Source: Pseudopedobacter beijingensis (GTDB lineage: Bacteria; Bacteroidota; Bacteroidia; Sphingobacteriales; Sphingobacteriaceae). From it: a stretch of 64,000 nucleotides of DNA. Each line of letters begins with the position of its first letter. Within the stretch, counting starts at the first letter, position 1. A model generated the notes under the pieces. That model was not told the origin of the DNA, made no database searches, and was given only the letters and a program-made list of their open reading frames with translations. The stretch covers positions 1 through 64,000 of the forward strand of contig NZ_JBHUDG010000050.1 in assembly GCF_042678145.1 (NCBI RefSeq). Direction: 5' to 3'. Of this stretch, positions 19,021-28,679 are shown in pieces. Made by a program: the position numbers and the translations under genes.

Positions 19021-19049
19021 AAAAGCCGAACGTAAAACGCCCGGCTTTT
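19021..19049 (-). terminator. Terminator after the first LruC gene
   Basis: AAAAGCCG pairs with CGGCTTTT, with an inner CGT/ACG pairing across a 2x2 internal loop. T residues of the stem and flank follow on the minus strand. It lies about 20 bp after the stop codon at 19071. Confidence 0.8.
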
Positions 19050-19070
19050 AACACTCAATCAATAAAAAAA

Positions 19071-21134
19071 TTATTTTTTATAAATATTATTATTGTTTAC
19101 ATATCCAGATTTCATGAGGTACCAATCTTTGTATTGACTACCTCCTGAATTTGCCCATTGTTTGAAATGGTTATAGGTATCTTGTATATTAACAGATTCT
19201 ACAGGATAATTAAATTCTCCGATAAAATTAAGTGCAAAAGGACGGTTATCCGAAGTTAGATAATATTTTCCCTGTGCTGGATTAGAAGCATCTTTAGATG
19301 TTCCCAATAAACTCGTATTTGCTAAACTGGTAGGCTTATTGTTAACCAAATGAACCTCTTTACCTCTATTTACATTACTAATCAGGAATGGATTAAATGG
19401 AACCTTAGCTATAACATTAGCCTCATATTCCGAGGTTAAAAACGTTGTAGTTACATTCACACTATCTCCTTTGTAATTGGCATTTCCATTGATTGTATTT
19501 ACATAAGTGGCTGCTGCTTTAAATAATGATTTCACATTATCAAATGGTACAATAACCGCTTTTGTATGTCCTTCTTCTAGGCCTTTTCCATTTAATTGTA
19601 TATAGTTAGCTGTATGTTTATATCCCGTTGATGATTTTACAACTGATGCATCAAAAGGAAACTCAACGCCAAAACCATTTCTAAAAGTAGCTCCAGATGC
19701 TAACGGCACATAATTTCCTATAACATCTTTAACTTTGTTGGAAGAATTCATTATAAATTTATACCTGTAACTCACAACCAAATCATTAAAATCGTAATCT
19801 CCTTCAGAAGGCCATTGATCTTCAAAAACTAATGTTCCCCATACATCTTTACTTGGATAATATCTTGTATAAGCTCTTTCAGGGTCATTTGGAAACTCAT
19901 CCAACACATCTGGCACCCCGTCTCCATCGCTATCGGTAACTTTATCTTCCAGGTATGGAATATCAGTAGGGTCTATCGCATCTACCGGATTGGTTTGTGC
20001 AAAAAACACTAAATCATTAAAATCATTATCTGCCTGTGAATTATCTCTCTTCATATCCTCAAACCCTACTAAAAACACTTTTTGAGATTTACTGTACAAC
20101 AGAACATTATGTCTTTTTAATGCAAAGTCACTTTCCGGATTAAACTGTTCGTCACTATAAAATTTGGTATTCGCTGTATTTAAAGAACCATCATCTTTAT
20201 AGGCATTTTGTATCAATAAAAAACCAATAGAAGTACCTGCAGGAAAACGACCTATTTTCACCTTATCTCCCATGAGCATATTTCCTTCACCAATATGTCC
20301 TTTCAAAGATGCATTAGGAAATACAAGATGTATATCTTTGATATCTTCTACTTTAGCAGGCTTATTACCTGATGGATAAGTATAATAAGCCAATGCATTT
20401 CTATAGTTAGCGCCTTCGTGTACAAAAGTAATCCAAACATCAGATAAAGCTCCTATATTTAAGTTACTCGGTGTTTGTGCAGCAATGTATTCAGGATGTA
20501 AATATATACCGTCTTTTCTCTCGGGAAGAGACGCATTAATTTCTTTCATCAATTCTACCAGATTTACCGAATTGTCCGGAACAAGGTTCAACGGTCTCCC
20601 TAAAGCATCGTATTGAGATTTATCATAATGATAAGTAACACCATCTGAAGAAAGCAACTGAGCCGCAGGTGATTTTACACTTGATAATGATTTTTGTACA
20701 ACAATATCACCTACATAACCGGTTGCACCACCAATAATTAAATTTGCCCGATTACTGGCATTTAATTTTACAGTTACTTCTCTAAGTAAACCTACATAAG
20801 CAGGATCTACTACAATTTCGTTAATATAGGTAGGAACGGTTACAGTTAAAGATAATTTACCATCAGCACTGCTCACGGATTTTGCTATTTCTGCACCTTT
20901 TGTAATATCCGTAGATAAATAGAAAGACGTTAGTACACCTGATACAGGTTTATTATCCCTGCTTAAAAGCTGTACTTCAATAGAAATATTTTTTGTAGTT
21001 GAGAAATCGAATCCTTCCGGAGCAAGTTTCCCATTCAACAAAACATTATTCTGGTCTGCATCTAGTGTTTGTTTATTACACGATGCTAAAGCCAGAACAG
21101 AAAATAAAGAGAGCGCTAAAATAGACCTGTTCAT
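19071..21134 (-). CDS. LruC-domain lipoprotein with DUF4114 region
   Basis: An exported lipoprotein of about 687 residues (lipobox LALASC). In order: an N-terminal beta domain, a DUF4114-like stretch (VGFEDMKRDNSQADNDFNDL), a thrombospondin-type-3 calcium loop (DSDGDGVPDVLDEFPNDPE), and the C-terminal LruC/DUF4842 domain (FEDQWPSEGDYDFNDLVV onward). The start chosen, MNRSILALSL, gives a clean signal peptide; an ATG 27 bp upstream would add KNYNEIKL. The family is known from Bacteroidetes, Vibrio and Leptospira but has no settled function. It has a homologue in the next gene. Confidence 0.88.
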   Translation of the reverse strand: MNRSILALSLFSVLALASCNKQTLDADQNNVLLNGKLAPEGFDFSTTKNISIEVQLLSRDNKPVSGVLTSFYLSTDITKGAEIAKSVSSADGKLSLTVTVPTYINEIVVDPAYVGLLREVTVKLNASNRANLIIGGATGYVGDIVVQKSLSSVKSPAAQLLSSDGVTYHYDKSQYDALGRPLNLVPDNSVNLVELMKEINASLPERKDGIYLHPEYIAAQTPSNLNIGALSDVWITFVHEGANYRNALAYYTYPSGNKPAKVEDIKDIHLVFPNASLKGHIGEGNMLMGDKVKIGRFPAGTSIGFLLIQNAYKDDGSLNTANTKFYSDEQFNPESDFALKRHNVLLYSKSQKVFLVGFEDMKRDNSQADNDFNDLVFFAQTNPVDAIDPTDIPYLEDKVTDSDGDGVPDVLDEFPNDPERAYTRYYPSKDVWGTLVFEDQWPSEGDYDFNDLVVSYRYKFIMNSSNKVKDVIGNYVPLASGATFRNGFGVEFPFDASVVKSSTGYKHTANYIQLNGKGLEEGHTKAVIVPFDNVKSLFKAAATYVNTINGNANYKGDSVNVTTTFLTSEYEANVIAKVPFNPFLISNVNRGKEVHLVNNKPTSLANTSLLGTSKDASNPAQGKYYLTSDNRPFALNFIGEFNYPVESVNIQDTYNHFKQWANSGGSQYKDWYLMKSGYVNNNNIYKK

Positions 21135-21287
21135 AAGTTTAATTTCATTGTAATTTTTCAATTACCTAAAACAACTATAGAAACAATAATGCCAATAAAT
21201 AAGTACGCCTCTAATCTATTCTCAAAGGTTTTGGGTAAAAAACAACGGAGAACAAAATTCCCGAATTGAGATTTTTTTTCCCCAAAT

Positions 21288-21315
21288 AAAAAAGGGAGCT
21301 TATGCTCCCTTTTTT
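21288..21315 (-). terminator. Terminator after the second LruC gene
   Basis: A perfect 12-bp stem, AAAAAAGGGAGC / GCTCCCTTTTTT, with loop TTAT, about 20 bp after the stop of the 823-residue gene. The T-run is part of the stem, a classic intrinsic terminator. Confidence 0.92.
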
Positions 21316-21333
21316 AAAGTTATGATGTTTATC

Positions 21334-23805
21334 TTATTTGTTATATAACAACTCTCCGTTTATATAGCCTGGTATAAAGTTAGTATACCAATCTACATAC
21401 TGTGTTCCTCCTGACTCAGCCCACTGAGCAAATCTCAAATAAGCTTCGGTTATAGCAATACGCTCTTTTGGATATTTAAATGGTGCTGTTGGTATTTCCA
21501 ATGCCCATGGTAAATTATCTTTAGTTGAGTATTTTTTACCGCTTGCTGAATTATCATCTGCTGTTCCAAACAATGCTCTATTAGCTTTGTTTGTTGGCTG
21601 TTTACCCATTAGGTGAGTTTCATACCCTCTTCCGTAACCTTGACTATTATTCCAGATAAATGGATTATAAACTCCTATGCCAAAATTAGCTAGTTTTGGA
21701 CCATTCACCACATCAAAGCTAATTGAATAATCAACAACTGGAGAAGATGGTTGTAAAGGTTCTGTATTCCAGGTAGCCTGTTCTTCTCTACTATTTTCAA
21801 ACAGGATAACAACCACGCTATCTTGGCCTTCTTCTAAGTATGAAGATTTTGTAGATTTAAAGTTTTTAGCGTTTGCACGAGGGATATTAAACTGAACTCC
21901 CGCTCCATTTTTGAAAATACCACCGCTTGCCAACAATTTGTAATCCGCTTTAATTTCTACCACTTCATCTTTAGCATTAGTTACCACATTATAACGGTAA
22001 GTAATTACCACGTCATTCATATCGTAGTCACCTCTCAATGGCCAGTTATCTTCAAATGCTACAGAAGAGCCTCCTGTATTATAATTTAAAGAGTAGTTAT
22101 TAAATGCTTTGTTGGGATCATTTGGATAATCATCTTCTTCGTCTATAATTCCATCACCATCTGTATCAGGTTTTACCGGAGGTGTAGTATCTACTCCGTT
22201 ACCTTCATCATTACAATCTGATTTAGGGATAAACACATTTGTATTTCCAATTAATTTAGCCCCACCGGAAAATTTACCTGCTGCAATTTCCGTAGAAGTA
22301 AACCCATTTTGTTTATTTACAACGCTAACTCTGTTTTTATCATACAAATAAAGATTTCCTGTAAAAACAGCTGTAGTTGGAGCGTTATTAATTTTATTAT
22401 CAGACTGTGTTCTGATTTTAAATAGTCCAGGTTTACTTGAACTAGCTCCAGTTACAAGTCCAGAAAAATTATCTGTCATATCAGTACTAAACATAGCGTC
22501 TGCGAATAGTTTAATACTTGAAGAACCGTTTATTTGTGAAGTTTCACCAACATATACATAGCTATAGTTATCCAAATAACCATCGAAAATAGCATTCGTT
22601 AAAGAATATATTTTACAATAATTTGCAACTGTACTGCTTCCTGTAAAGTTTAATTCTTTACCTCCAAAAGTACCGTTATTAGTCAGCGAACCTGATGATA
22701 TATTTATTTTTGCATTATCTGCTTTAAAAACACCGGTATTATAGGCAGAACCGTTATTAAAATTATTAGTACCCGAAGTAGTAATAGTAAAATTACCAGA
22801 GTTATTAAATGAACCGCCTGCATTTAAAGTACCATTTAAGATATAGCTACCACCATTACTAAATGTGCCACTATTATTTAAACCACCATTGTGCTCTACT
22901 GTTCCTTCATTTTTAAATGAACCTGAAACATCAAGATTACCCCCCAATGTTAATTTACCAAAGTTTGTCAAAGTACCTGCTACCTGAAACCCGTTTAAGT
23001 TCAAATTCTGATTATCATTATAGAATACAGAACCTGAAGTTACCTTAAAGTTATTCTTCAGTCCACTGATTGTTCCAAAGTTCTGAAGAGTATACTCTCC
23101 GTTAAAATTAGGATTATTCAATGTTAATATAGCTCCTGGCATAACCACAACTTTTAACGAAGATCCAAAATTGATTCCTAGAGTTGCATTTCCAGTCACA
23201 TATATAGTAGCTGATGTACCATTAATATTATTCAGACTCACATTGCCTTCTGCTTTATAAGATTTTCCTGCCTGAATATTAGTGTTTTGGGTAATCAAAA
23301 TTGCATCTGAAGGAACTACAGGAGCATTTTCTTTAGGAGTAGAAGCAAACAAAGAAGGAGCTGCCATCTTTGAAGAACTTAAACCTTTATAAGAACCTAC
23401 AATACCTGTTTCACTAACTGCTACAGATACATTGTTTCCTACTTTTACAACACCAAAAACCTTAGAACCATCAGGTGCTACTCTTTCTATATATACTTCC
23501 TGTAAAACAACAGGTAAAGCTATTTTTGTATTAAATGGAGTAAGCAAAGTTGCTGATCCTTTAGATATAATCTGACCGCCTTTAGCAGGATCACCTACAT
23601 ATACTTTTAATACATGTTGTTTTCCTGGGAAACGACTATCATTTATACTGATGCTTAAATTAACATCTTGTGTTGTCCTCCAGTCAAACTGAGAAGATAC
23701 CGAGATCTCGTCTAAACTTTTCCCGCCTTCGTCAACCTTTAATCCGTCTTTTTGACAAGATGCCAAAAATGCAAGGGCCAAAATAGATAAGTATTTTATT
23801 TTCAT
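21334..23805 (-). CDS. LruC-domain lipoprotein with beta-helix-like repeats
   Basis: An 823-residue exported lipoprotein (lipobox FLASC). Residues about 180-400 consist of short Asn/Gly-rich repeats of the 'xxNxGxF' kind (SGSFKNEGTV, NNSGTFSNGG, NNSGNFTI), which look like a right-handed beta-helix. A calcium-type loop DTDGDGIIDEEDDYPNDPN and the LruC/DUF4842 domain (FEDNWPLRGDYDMNDVVI) follow. The LruC part parallels that of the neighbouring lipoprotein, so the two probably arose by duplication, the N-terminal parts having diverged. Each gene has its own terminator. Surface adhesion is a guess. Confidence 0.85.
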   Translation of the reverse strand: MKIKYLSILALAFLASCQKDGLKVDEGGKSLDEISVSSQFDWRTTQDVNLSISINDSRFPGKQHVLKVYVGDPAKGGQIISKGSATLLTPFNTKIALPVVLQEVYIERVAPDGSKVFGVVKVGNNVSVAVSETGIVGSYKGLSSSKMAAPSLFASTPKENAPVVPSDAILITQNTNIQAGKSYKAEGNVSLNNINGTSATIYVTGNATLGINFGSSLKVVVMPGAILTLNNPNFNGEYTLQNFGTISGLKNNFKVTSGSVFYNDNQNLNLNGFQVAGTLTNFGKLTLGGNLDVSGSFKNEGTVEHNGGLNNSGTFSNGGSYILNGTLNAGGSFNNSGNFTITTSGTNNFNNGSAYNTGVFKADNAKINISSGSLTNNGTFGGKELNFTGSSTVANYCKIYSLTNAIFDGYLDNYSYVYVGETSQINGSSSIKLFADAMFSTDMTDNFSGLVTGASSSKPGLFKIRTQSDNKINNAPTTAVFTGNLYLYDKNRVSVVNKQNGFTSTEIAAGKFSGGAKLIGNTNVFIPKSDCNDEGNGVDTTPPVKPDTDGDGIIDEEDDYPNDPNKAFNNYSLNYNTGGSSVAFEDNWPLRGDYDMNDVVITYRYNVVTNAKDEVVEIKADYKLLASGGIFKNGAGVQFNIPRANAKNFKSTKSSYLEEGQDSVVVILFENSREEQATWNTEPLQPSSPVVDYSISFDVVNGPKLANFGIGVYNPFIWNNSQGYGRGYETHLMGKQPTNKANRALFGTADDNSASGKKYSTKDNLPWALEIPTAPFKYPKERIAITEAYLRFAQWAESGGTQYVDWYTNFIPGYINGELLYNK

Positions 23806-23982
23806 AACTTTATTAATCTTGCTTTGTAATATTCAAAGAATGTTCCATTTCTTTATAAAACTAAGTTTCTTTAAAAAACATGCTTTAATGAAATAAAACG
23901 GCATATATCTTTTTTTTTCATATATTCCCAATATACAAATATGAGGAATTATTTACCCGCCATTAAATTGATGGGATTTTTT

Positions 23983-24516
23983 TTACACACATTTTATAAT
24001 TACTGTAAACTGTTCTGATTCTCCATACTCATCAAATTCAAAATAAAACTCTTCTGAGCAAATAGTAATAATATGTAACCCGAAATGATCTTTTAAACTT
24101 TCGCTATGCAATCCTAATTTTAAAGGATCTAAAAACCGGATCTTGTTTTTTGCTAAAACTTCTATATAATGGTTGTTCGTCTCGGTAAAAAATATCTCAG
24201 TAATATTATTGAGCTGATCAAATGTTATTTTTTCTTCAAGAACCGGTTTAAATGAATGTTGACCGTAATGGCCTGTAATTTTTATAAAATTCTTATCATA
24301 AGCTTCTATACTAAATTTACCATCCCTAACATTAACATGCTTAATATAATTGGTACATAGCTCCGTCATAATAAACCTGACTTTATTTGATACCAAAGGA
24401 ATTAATATAAATTCCTTGGAAATATCCTCCACAATGGTATCTAGGAGTTTTCTGATATCCTTAGGTTCTTTCGGAATCTTATACTCCAGACGATATGGCG
24501 CTTGTTTATTCATCAA
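23983..24516 (-). CDS. HATPase-like (anti-sigma kinase-type) protein
   Basis: A 177-residue protein resembling the GHKL ATPase fold of serine-kinase anti-sigma proteins. The N-box is MTELCTNYIKHV; a later FGLHIITICS stands where the G-boxes should be and is poorly conserved. Its start overlaps the stop of the STAS gene by 4 bp (ATGA). In a partner-switching system this protein would bind or phosphorylate the STAS protein. The weak G-box makes kinase activity uncertain. Confidence 0.65.
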   Translation of the reverse strand: MMNKQAPYRLEYKIPKEPKDIRKLLDTIVEDISKEFILIPLVSNKVRFIMTELCTNYIKHVNVRDGKFSIEAYDKNFIKITGHYGQHSFKPVLEEKITFDQLNNITEIFFTETNNHYIEVLAKNKIRFLDPLKLGLHSESLKDHFGLHIITICSEEFYFEFDEYGESEQFTVIIKCV

Positions 24517-24851
24517 AAATGTGCTTGTGCATGTTCTAATGAGTTTTCAATAACAAAAACTTTATCCAACCTGGTAATTTCGAATAAACTCTGGATATTA
24601 GAGTTAACATCGACAAGAACCACCTTACCACCCACCGGAAGAAGACTTTTAAGGATAGAGACTAAAGCCCCCAAAAAAGAACTATCAACATAGGTCACTT
24701 TCTTAAAAGAAAAAACAAACTTATGTTTTCCTGCTGCTATCTTTTCAAGGATCTGTACTTTAAACTCATCAGCAACAGATAAATTAGCGTCTCTTTCTTC
24801 AATTCCTATTATCGTAACCCCGTTACTTAATTCGGTTTCTTTTAATTTCAT
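24513..24851 (-). CDS. STAS-domain anti-sigma-factor antagonist-like protein
   Basis: A 112-residue STAS protein starting at MKLKETEL. The phosphorylatable serine lies in TYVDSSFLGAL (about S57), as in SpoIIAA/RsbV. An upstream ATG at 24890 would overlap the phosphatase gene by 31 bp, so the internal ATG is preferred. It sits between the SpoIIE phosphatase gene and the HATPase gene, which fits a phospho-switch: the phosphatase would remove the serine phosphate that the kinase-like partner adds. No sigma factor is encoded nearby, so the output is unknown. Confidence 0.85.
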   Translation of the reverse strand: MKLKETELSNGVTIIGIEERDANLSVADEFKVQILEKIAAGKHKFVFSFKKVTYVDSSFLGALVSILKSLLPVGGKVVLVDVNSNIQSLFEITRLDKVFVIENSLEHAQAHF

Positions 24852-24859
24852 TATGTACT

Positions 24860-25984
24860 TTATTTTCTTTTTATAACGATAAAACTGCAATCATCTATTT
24901 GCGTTTCATGCTTATTAATCAATGTGTTTTTTAATTCTTCAAACCCTACTTCTCTCCTTTTTAAATCCAATAATTTATTTTCGAACATTTTAATATCCGA
25001 TTTATTTTTTCCGTTCACCTCAAAATCAATCAGTCCATCCGAAATCACAAAAACCTCATCTCCTTCAGTAACCTGTATTTGTTGCTCATCATAATTTCCA
25101 TCTTCAAAAAAACCTAACAATAAGCCTCTTGAACGGAACGAACTCAGTTCTTTTTTATCTTTATTATATTTATAAACTGGTAAATCCCCTGCTCCACTAT
25201 AATCTATCGTACCTTTTTCATCATCCAATATCAAAATACTCAGCGTAGAAAAAACATCTTCAAAAAAGTCATCATGAAAAATAACTTTATTTATTTTAGA
25301 CAGGATTTCACTCAACGAAATACTTCCCTCAAACACACATAACCTAATTGCAGATCTGATATAACTGAGGAAACTAAACGAGAAAAACCAGGCGCCCCAT
25401 TTTTTCCCCATAACATCTCCCAACACCACAAAAGTGTACCTATCATCTATCTTTATAAAATCAATAAAATCTCCTCCCGGATGATTTTGATAAGATTGAT
25501 TAAAAAAGTTCAGTTCAAAATGTTGCAGTTGTGGCGCTGTGTACGGAATGTTTTTTAAATTCAGCTTTTCAGCAACCTTCCTCAGCTCTGCTAATGATTT
25601 TTGATATTGCTCCTGAGCCGCTTTCATAATATTATTGATCTTTGCAATCAATTGTGACGGCGGAACATTTTTGGGAATATAATCCAACGCTTTTAAATCC
25701 AGACCTCTCTGTATCAAATCGTCATTATTAAAAGAAGTTAGAAATATAAAAGGAACATCTTTTACACTTTCATTTTCCAACAACTTTTCTCTAAATACAA
25801 AGCCGTTTACTTCAGGCATATCATAGTCAGATATAATCATATCTGGCGTAAAATTCTTTAAAATAGCTTCTGCCTGCCTAACAGAAGTTGCCGTTTTACA
25901 GGTATATCCATTAGACTTCAACAGTTTCTCAATTAACTTTAATTGAAAAATCTCATCATCAACCAAGAGTATTTTGTTGCTCAA
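24860..25984 (-). CDS. Response regulator with SpoIIE-type PP2C phosphatase
   Basis: A 374-residue two-domain protein. The receiver domain (1-125) has DD at 9-10, the phospho-acceptor Asp53 in ISDYDMPEVNG, FLTSF, and the Lys of DYIPKN. A short coiled linker leads to the SpoIIE/PP2C phosphatase domain (150-374), with metal motifs GGDFIDF and VLGDVMGKK and a late ISDGLIDF. Input phosphorylation of the receiver would control dephosphorylation of the STAS protein encoded 8 bp downstream. No cognate histidine kinase is in the window. Confidence 0.92.
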   Translation of the reverse strand: MSNKILLVDDEIFQLKLIEKLLKSNGYTCKTATSVRQAEAILKNFTPDMIISDYDMPEVNGFVFREKLLENESVKDVPFIFLTSFNNDDLIQRGLDLKALDYIPKNVPPSQLIAKINNIMKAAQEQYQKSLAELRKVAEKLNLKNIPYTAPQLQHFELNFFNQSYQNHPGGDFIDFIKIDDRYTFVVLGDVMGKKWGAWFFSFSFLSYIRSAIRLCVFEGSISLSEILSKINKVIFHDDFFEDVFSTLSILILDDEKGTIDYSGAGDLPVYKYNKDKKELSSFRSRGLLLGFFEDGNYDEQQIQVTEGDEVFVISDGLIDFEVNGKNKSDIKMFENKLLDLKRREVGFEELKNTLINKHETQIDDCSFIVIKRK

Positions 25985-25992
25985 TTTTTTAG

Positions 25993-26532
25993 TTATTCTT
26001 TGCTAAATTTATAATAAGATTTTATAATAAGATAAATTCCGGTGGCAATAATTATTAAAGATATCAAATCCATAAGCGTAAAGCCATCATCATAGGTGAA
26101 ATGAAATATGGTAAACATTTCAAAATAAGGCGGAGCCGGCAATATTACCATCGCAAAACCCAATGTTACCATTAAGAAACCTATTAGAATTTGCATCGCT
26201 TTACCTAAAAGTTCTTTCCTTTTAATTCCTTTGGCCTGCTTAGAGTCTATATAATTATTATTCAACAGCACCTCTAACCGGTTCAGTTTATCTAATTGGT
26301 CTATATTTTGTAAGCTAATTTCTTTTATTTCAGAAATTGCTTCATCTTGGCTTAACTTTTTTTCAACAACTGCGTTGAATTTATTTTGTATGTGTTTAAT
26401 ACGATCCGAATCTAACTCACTATTATCAAGCAGCTTTAAAAGCTCATCTAATTTACTGTCTAAACTAAGATTTTGCTTTTCTAAGTCTTCGAATTCTCTG
26501 ATCTGTGATGATATGTTTTTTTCTTTGAACAA
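25993..26532 (-). CDS. Small membrane protein with coiled coil
   Basis: A 179-residue protein. The first 105 residues are highly charged helices, probably coiled coil (LEKQNLSLDSKLDELLKLLD). Two hydrophobic segments follow, about 112-130 (ILIGFLMVTLGFAMVILPAP) and 150-168 (LISLIIIATGIYLIIKSYY). No named domain is recognised. It is 8 bp upstream of the receiver-phosphatase gene and probably cotranscribed, so it may be the membrane component of the partner-switching pathway. Confidence 0.7.
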   Translation of the reverse strand: MFKEKNISSQIREFEDLEKQNLSLDSKLDELLKLLDNSELDSDRIKHIQNKFNAVVEKKLSQDEAISEIKEISLQNIDQLDKLNRLEVLLNNNYIDSKQAKGIKRKELLGKAMQILIGFLMVTLGFAMVILPAPPYFEMFTIFHFTYDDGFTLMDLISLIIIATGIYLIIKSYYKFSKE

Positions 26533-26574
26533 AATCTTGTTATTTTGATTTAAATTTTTCCTCTGCTTCTATAA

Positions 26575-27489
26575 ATGGCTTTTATATCTATAATAACCGT
26601 AAATTTTAATCAACCCGAAGTAACTATTGAGCTTTTAAACTCTCTGTTATTGCATTACAATAATTTTGACCTTGAAATCATTGTTATTGACAACGGCAGC
26701 AAAGTTAATCATGAATCTACTTTTAAGTCACTTTTTCCTGATATAATTTTTATACGTTCAGATGTCAATTTAGGTTTTGCCGGAGGTAATAATTTGGGTA
26801 TTAAAATAGCATCTGGAGATTTTGTATTCTTGGTGAATAACGATACCGAAATAGTAAAAGGCTGTTTGGAAACGTTAACTTCCGAATTAGAAAAAAATCA
26901 ACACATAGGCCTAATTTCTCCTTTGTTATTATATTTTGACAGAAAAAACCTTGTACAATATGCAGGTTTCACTCCTATGAATTATTTAACAGGCAGAAAT
27001 GAATGTATAGGACAATTTGAAATTAATAATGGGCAATACAATCATACGGTAAAAACAGGTTATTGTCACGGAGCAGCTGTTATGTGTCGTAAAAGCGATC
27101 TTTTAAAAGCAGGTTTAATGGACGAAAGCTATTTTCTTTATTATGAGGAATTGGACTGGTGCGAAAAATTTAAACGTATAGGTAAAGAGATTTGGTTTTG
27201 TGGCAAGACCCATATTTTCCATAAAGAATCTGTTAGCGTAGGCAAAGAAAGTCCTTTAAAGACTTATTTTTTCACCCGAAATCGTATGCTTTTTATCCGT
27301 CGTAATACCGGATTTTTAAATACATTATTATTTTCTGTTTATTATTCTTTAATAGCTTGCCCCAAAATGATTGTAAAACACATCAAATCGGGCAGAAAAG
27401 ATTTAGCTAAAATGGTTATTAAAGGATTATTCTGGAACTTTTCTCACTTTAAAAGCAGTACAAAACTAGGTTATAAAATCCCTTTATAG
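26575..27489 (+). CDS. Glycosyltransferase family 2 (rhamnosyltransferase-like)
   Basis: A 304-residue GT-A fold transferase. The donor-binding start is ISIITVNFNQPEVT, then VIDNGS; the metal-binding acidic motif is VNNDTE; FYEELDWCEKF-like residues (YYEELDWCEKFKRIG) match the WbbL/rhamnosyltransferase group. No membrane segment is clear. It is divergent from the signalling cluster across 42 bp and its stop overlaps the GTG start of the next transferase gene. It probably adds a sugar during surface polysaccharide assembly. Confidence 0.88.
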   Translation: MAFISIITVNFNQPEVTIELLNSLLLHYNNFDLEIIVIDNGSKVNHESTFKSLFPDIIFIRSDVNLGFAGGNNLGIKIASGDFVFLVNNDTEIVKGCLETLTSELEKNQHIGLISPLLLYFDRKNLVQYAGFTPMNYLTGRNECIGQFEINNGQYNHTVKTGYCHGAAVMCRKSDLLKAGLMDESYFLYYEELDWCEKFKRIGKEIWFCGKTHIFHKESVSVGKESPLKTYFFTRNRMLFIRRNTGFLNTLLFSVYYSLIACPKMIVKHIKSGRKDLAKMVIKGLFWNFSHFKSSTKLGYKIPL

Positions 27490-28679
27490 TGACATTAAAA
27501 TTTATGATAGAAATATTATTCTGGATCTTTTTATTTATCATCTTTTACGCCTTCTTAGGCTATGGCATTTTCTTATATGCTCTTGTAAAATTAAAGGCAT
27601 TTTTTGTAAACAAGCCTCGTATAATAAATAACAACGGGTATTTACCCACGGTTACTTTAATGATTGCAGCATTTAATGAGCAAGATTTTATAGAAGAAAA
27701 GATAAAAAACTGCCTGGAACTTGAATATGAAGATAACAAGTTGCAAATTATGTTTGTAACCGATGGATCTTCTGACAAAACTCCCGAAATTATAGCCAAT
27801 CACCCCGAGATTACCCTACTGCATAAAAATGAAAGAGCAGGGAAAATGGCGGCTATAAAAAGAGCCATTCCTTATGTAAAATCGGAAATTATTGTTTTTA
27901 CAGACGCCAATACTTACCTGAATAAAACAGCAATTAAAGAATTGGTAAAGCATTACAATAACCCTAAAGTAGGTGCCGTTGCCGGAGAAAAAAGAATAAA
28001 TATGGCTGAGCAGGCTGACGCAAGTTCGGCCGGAGAAGGTTTTTACTGGAAATACGAATCCAAACTAAAAAAATGGGATTACGAGCTTTATTCGAATGTT
28101 GCTGCTGCAGGCGAACTGTTCAGCATCAGAACTTCTCTTTATGAAGATGTAGAAAGTGATACTATTATTGATGACCATATGATTGCCATGCGCATTGCCG
28201 AAAAGGGCTATATTATTGCTTATGAACCCAATGCCTATGCTGTAGAAAACGCATCAGAAAATTCGGCCGAGGAATTAAAAAGAAAAATAAGGATTTCGGC
28301 CGGTGGTATACAATCCATCCTAAGGTTAAAAAAAGCAGCCAATCCATTCAATAATCCTGTGCTTACTTTTCAATATATTAGTCATAAAGTACTTCGTTGG
28401 GCTGTAACTCCTACCTTAATGATAGTCGCTTTCTTTATGAATATATACCTGACTAAGCAATATCCAGACTCAAGTATTTATAATATTTTGATGTACCTGC
28501 AAATTGCTTTTTATCTTTTAGCAGCTTTGGGATGGTTACTGGAACAAAGAAAAGTAAAGCTGAAAATATTTTTTATCCCTTATTATTTTGTTCTGATGAA
28601 TTATGCTGCATTAGCCGGTACAGTTAGATATTTTAAAGGAAAACAATCTGCCGCCTGGGAAAAATCCAGAAGAAAATAA
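27489..28679 (+). CDS. Membrane glycosyltransferase family 2 (processive type)
   Basis: A 396-residue membrane transferase. An N-terminal anchor (about residues 8-30) precedes the GT2 domain (PTVTLMIAAFNEQDFIEE, VTDGSSDKT, FTDANTYL, DDHMIAMRI). RISAGGIQS stands where processive enzymes have a QxxRW-like segment. C-terminal membrane helices lie at about 300-370. The start may be GTG at 27489, which overlaps the previous stop by 1 bp, or the ATG at 27504. A role in exopolysaccharide synthesis is likely; the polymer is unknown. Confidence 0.87.
   Translation: MTLKFMIEILFWIFLFIIFYAFLGYGIFLYALVKLKAFFVNKPRIINNNGYLPTVTLMIAAFNEQDFIEEKIKNCLELEYEDNKLQIMFVTDGSSDKTPEIIANHPEITLLHKNERAGKMAAIKRAIPYVKSEIIVFTDANTYLNKTAIKELVKHYNNPKVGAVAGEKRINMAEQADASSAGEGFYWKYESKLKKWDYELYSNVAAAGELFSIRTSLYEDVESDTIIDDHMIAMRIAEKGYIIAYEPNAYAVENASENSAEELKRKIRISAGGIQSILRLKKAANPFNNPVLTFQYISHKVLRWAVTPTLMIVAFFMNIYLTKQYPDSSIYNILMYLQIAFYLLAALGWLLEQRKVKLKIFFIPYYFVLMNYAALAGTVRYFKGKQSAAWEKSRRK

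Noticed and set aside
22600..23200. Possible CRISPR-like array in a repetitive stretch
   Set aside because: The repeats are degenerate Asn/Gly codon repeats inside an open LruC gene, with no constant repeat and spacers.
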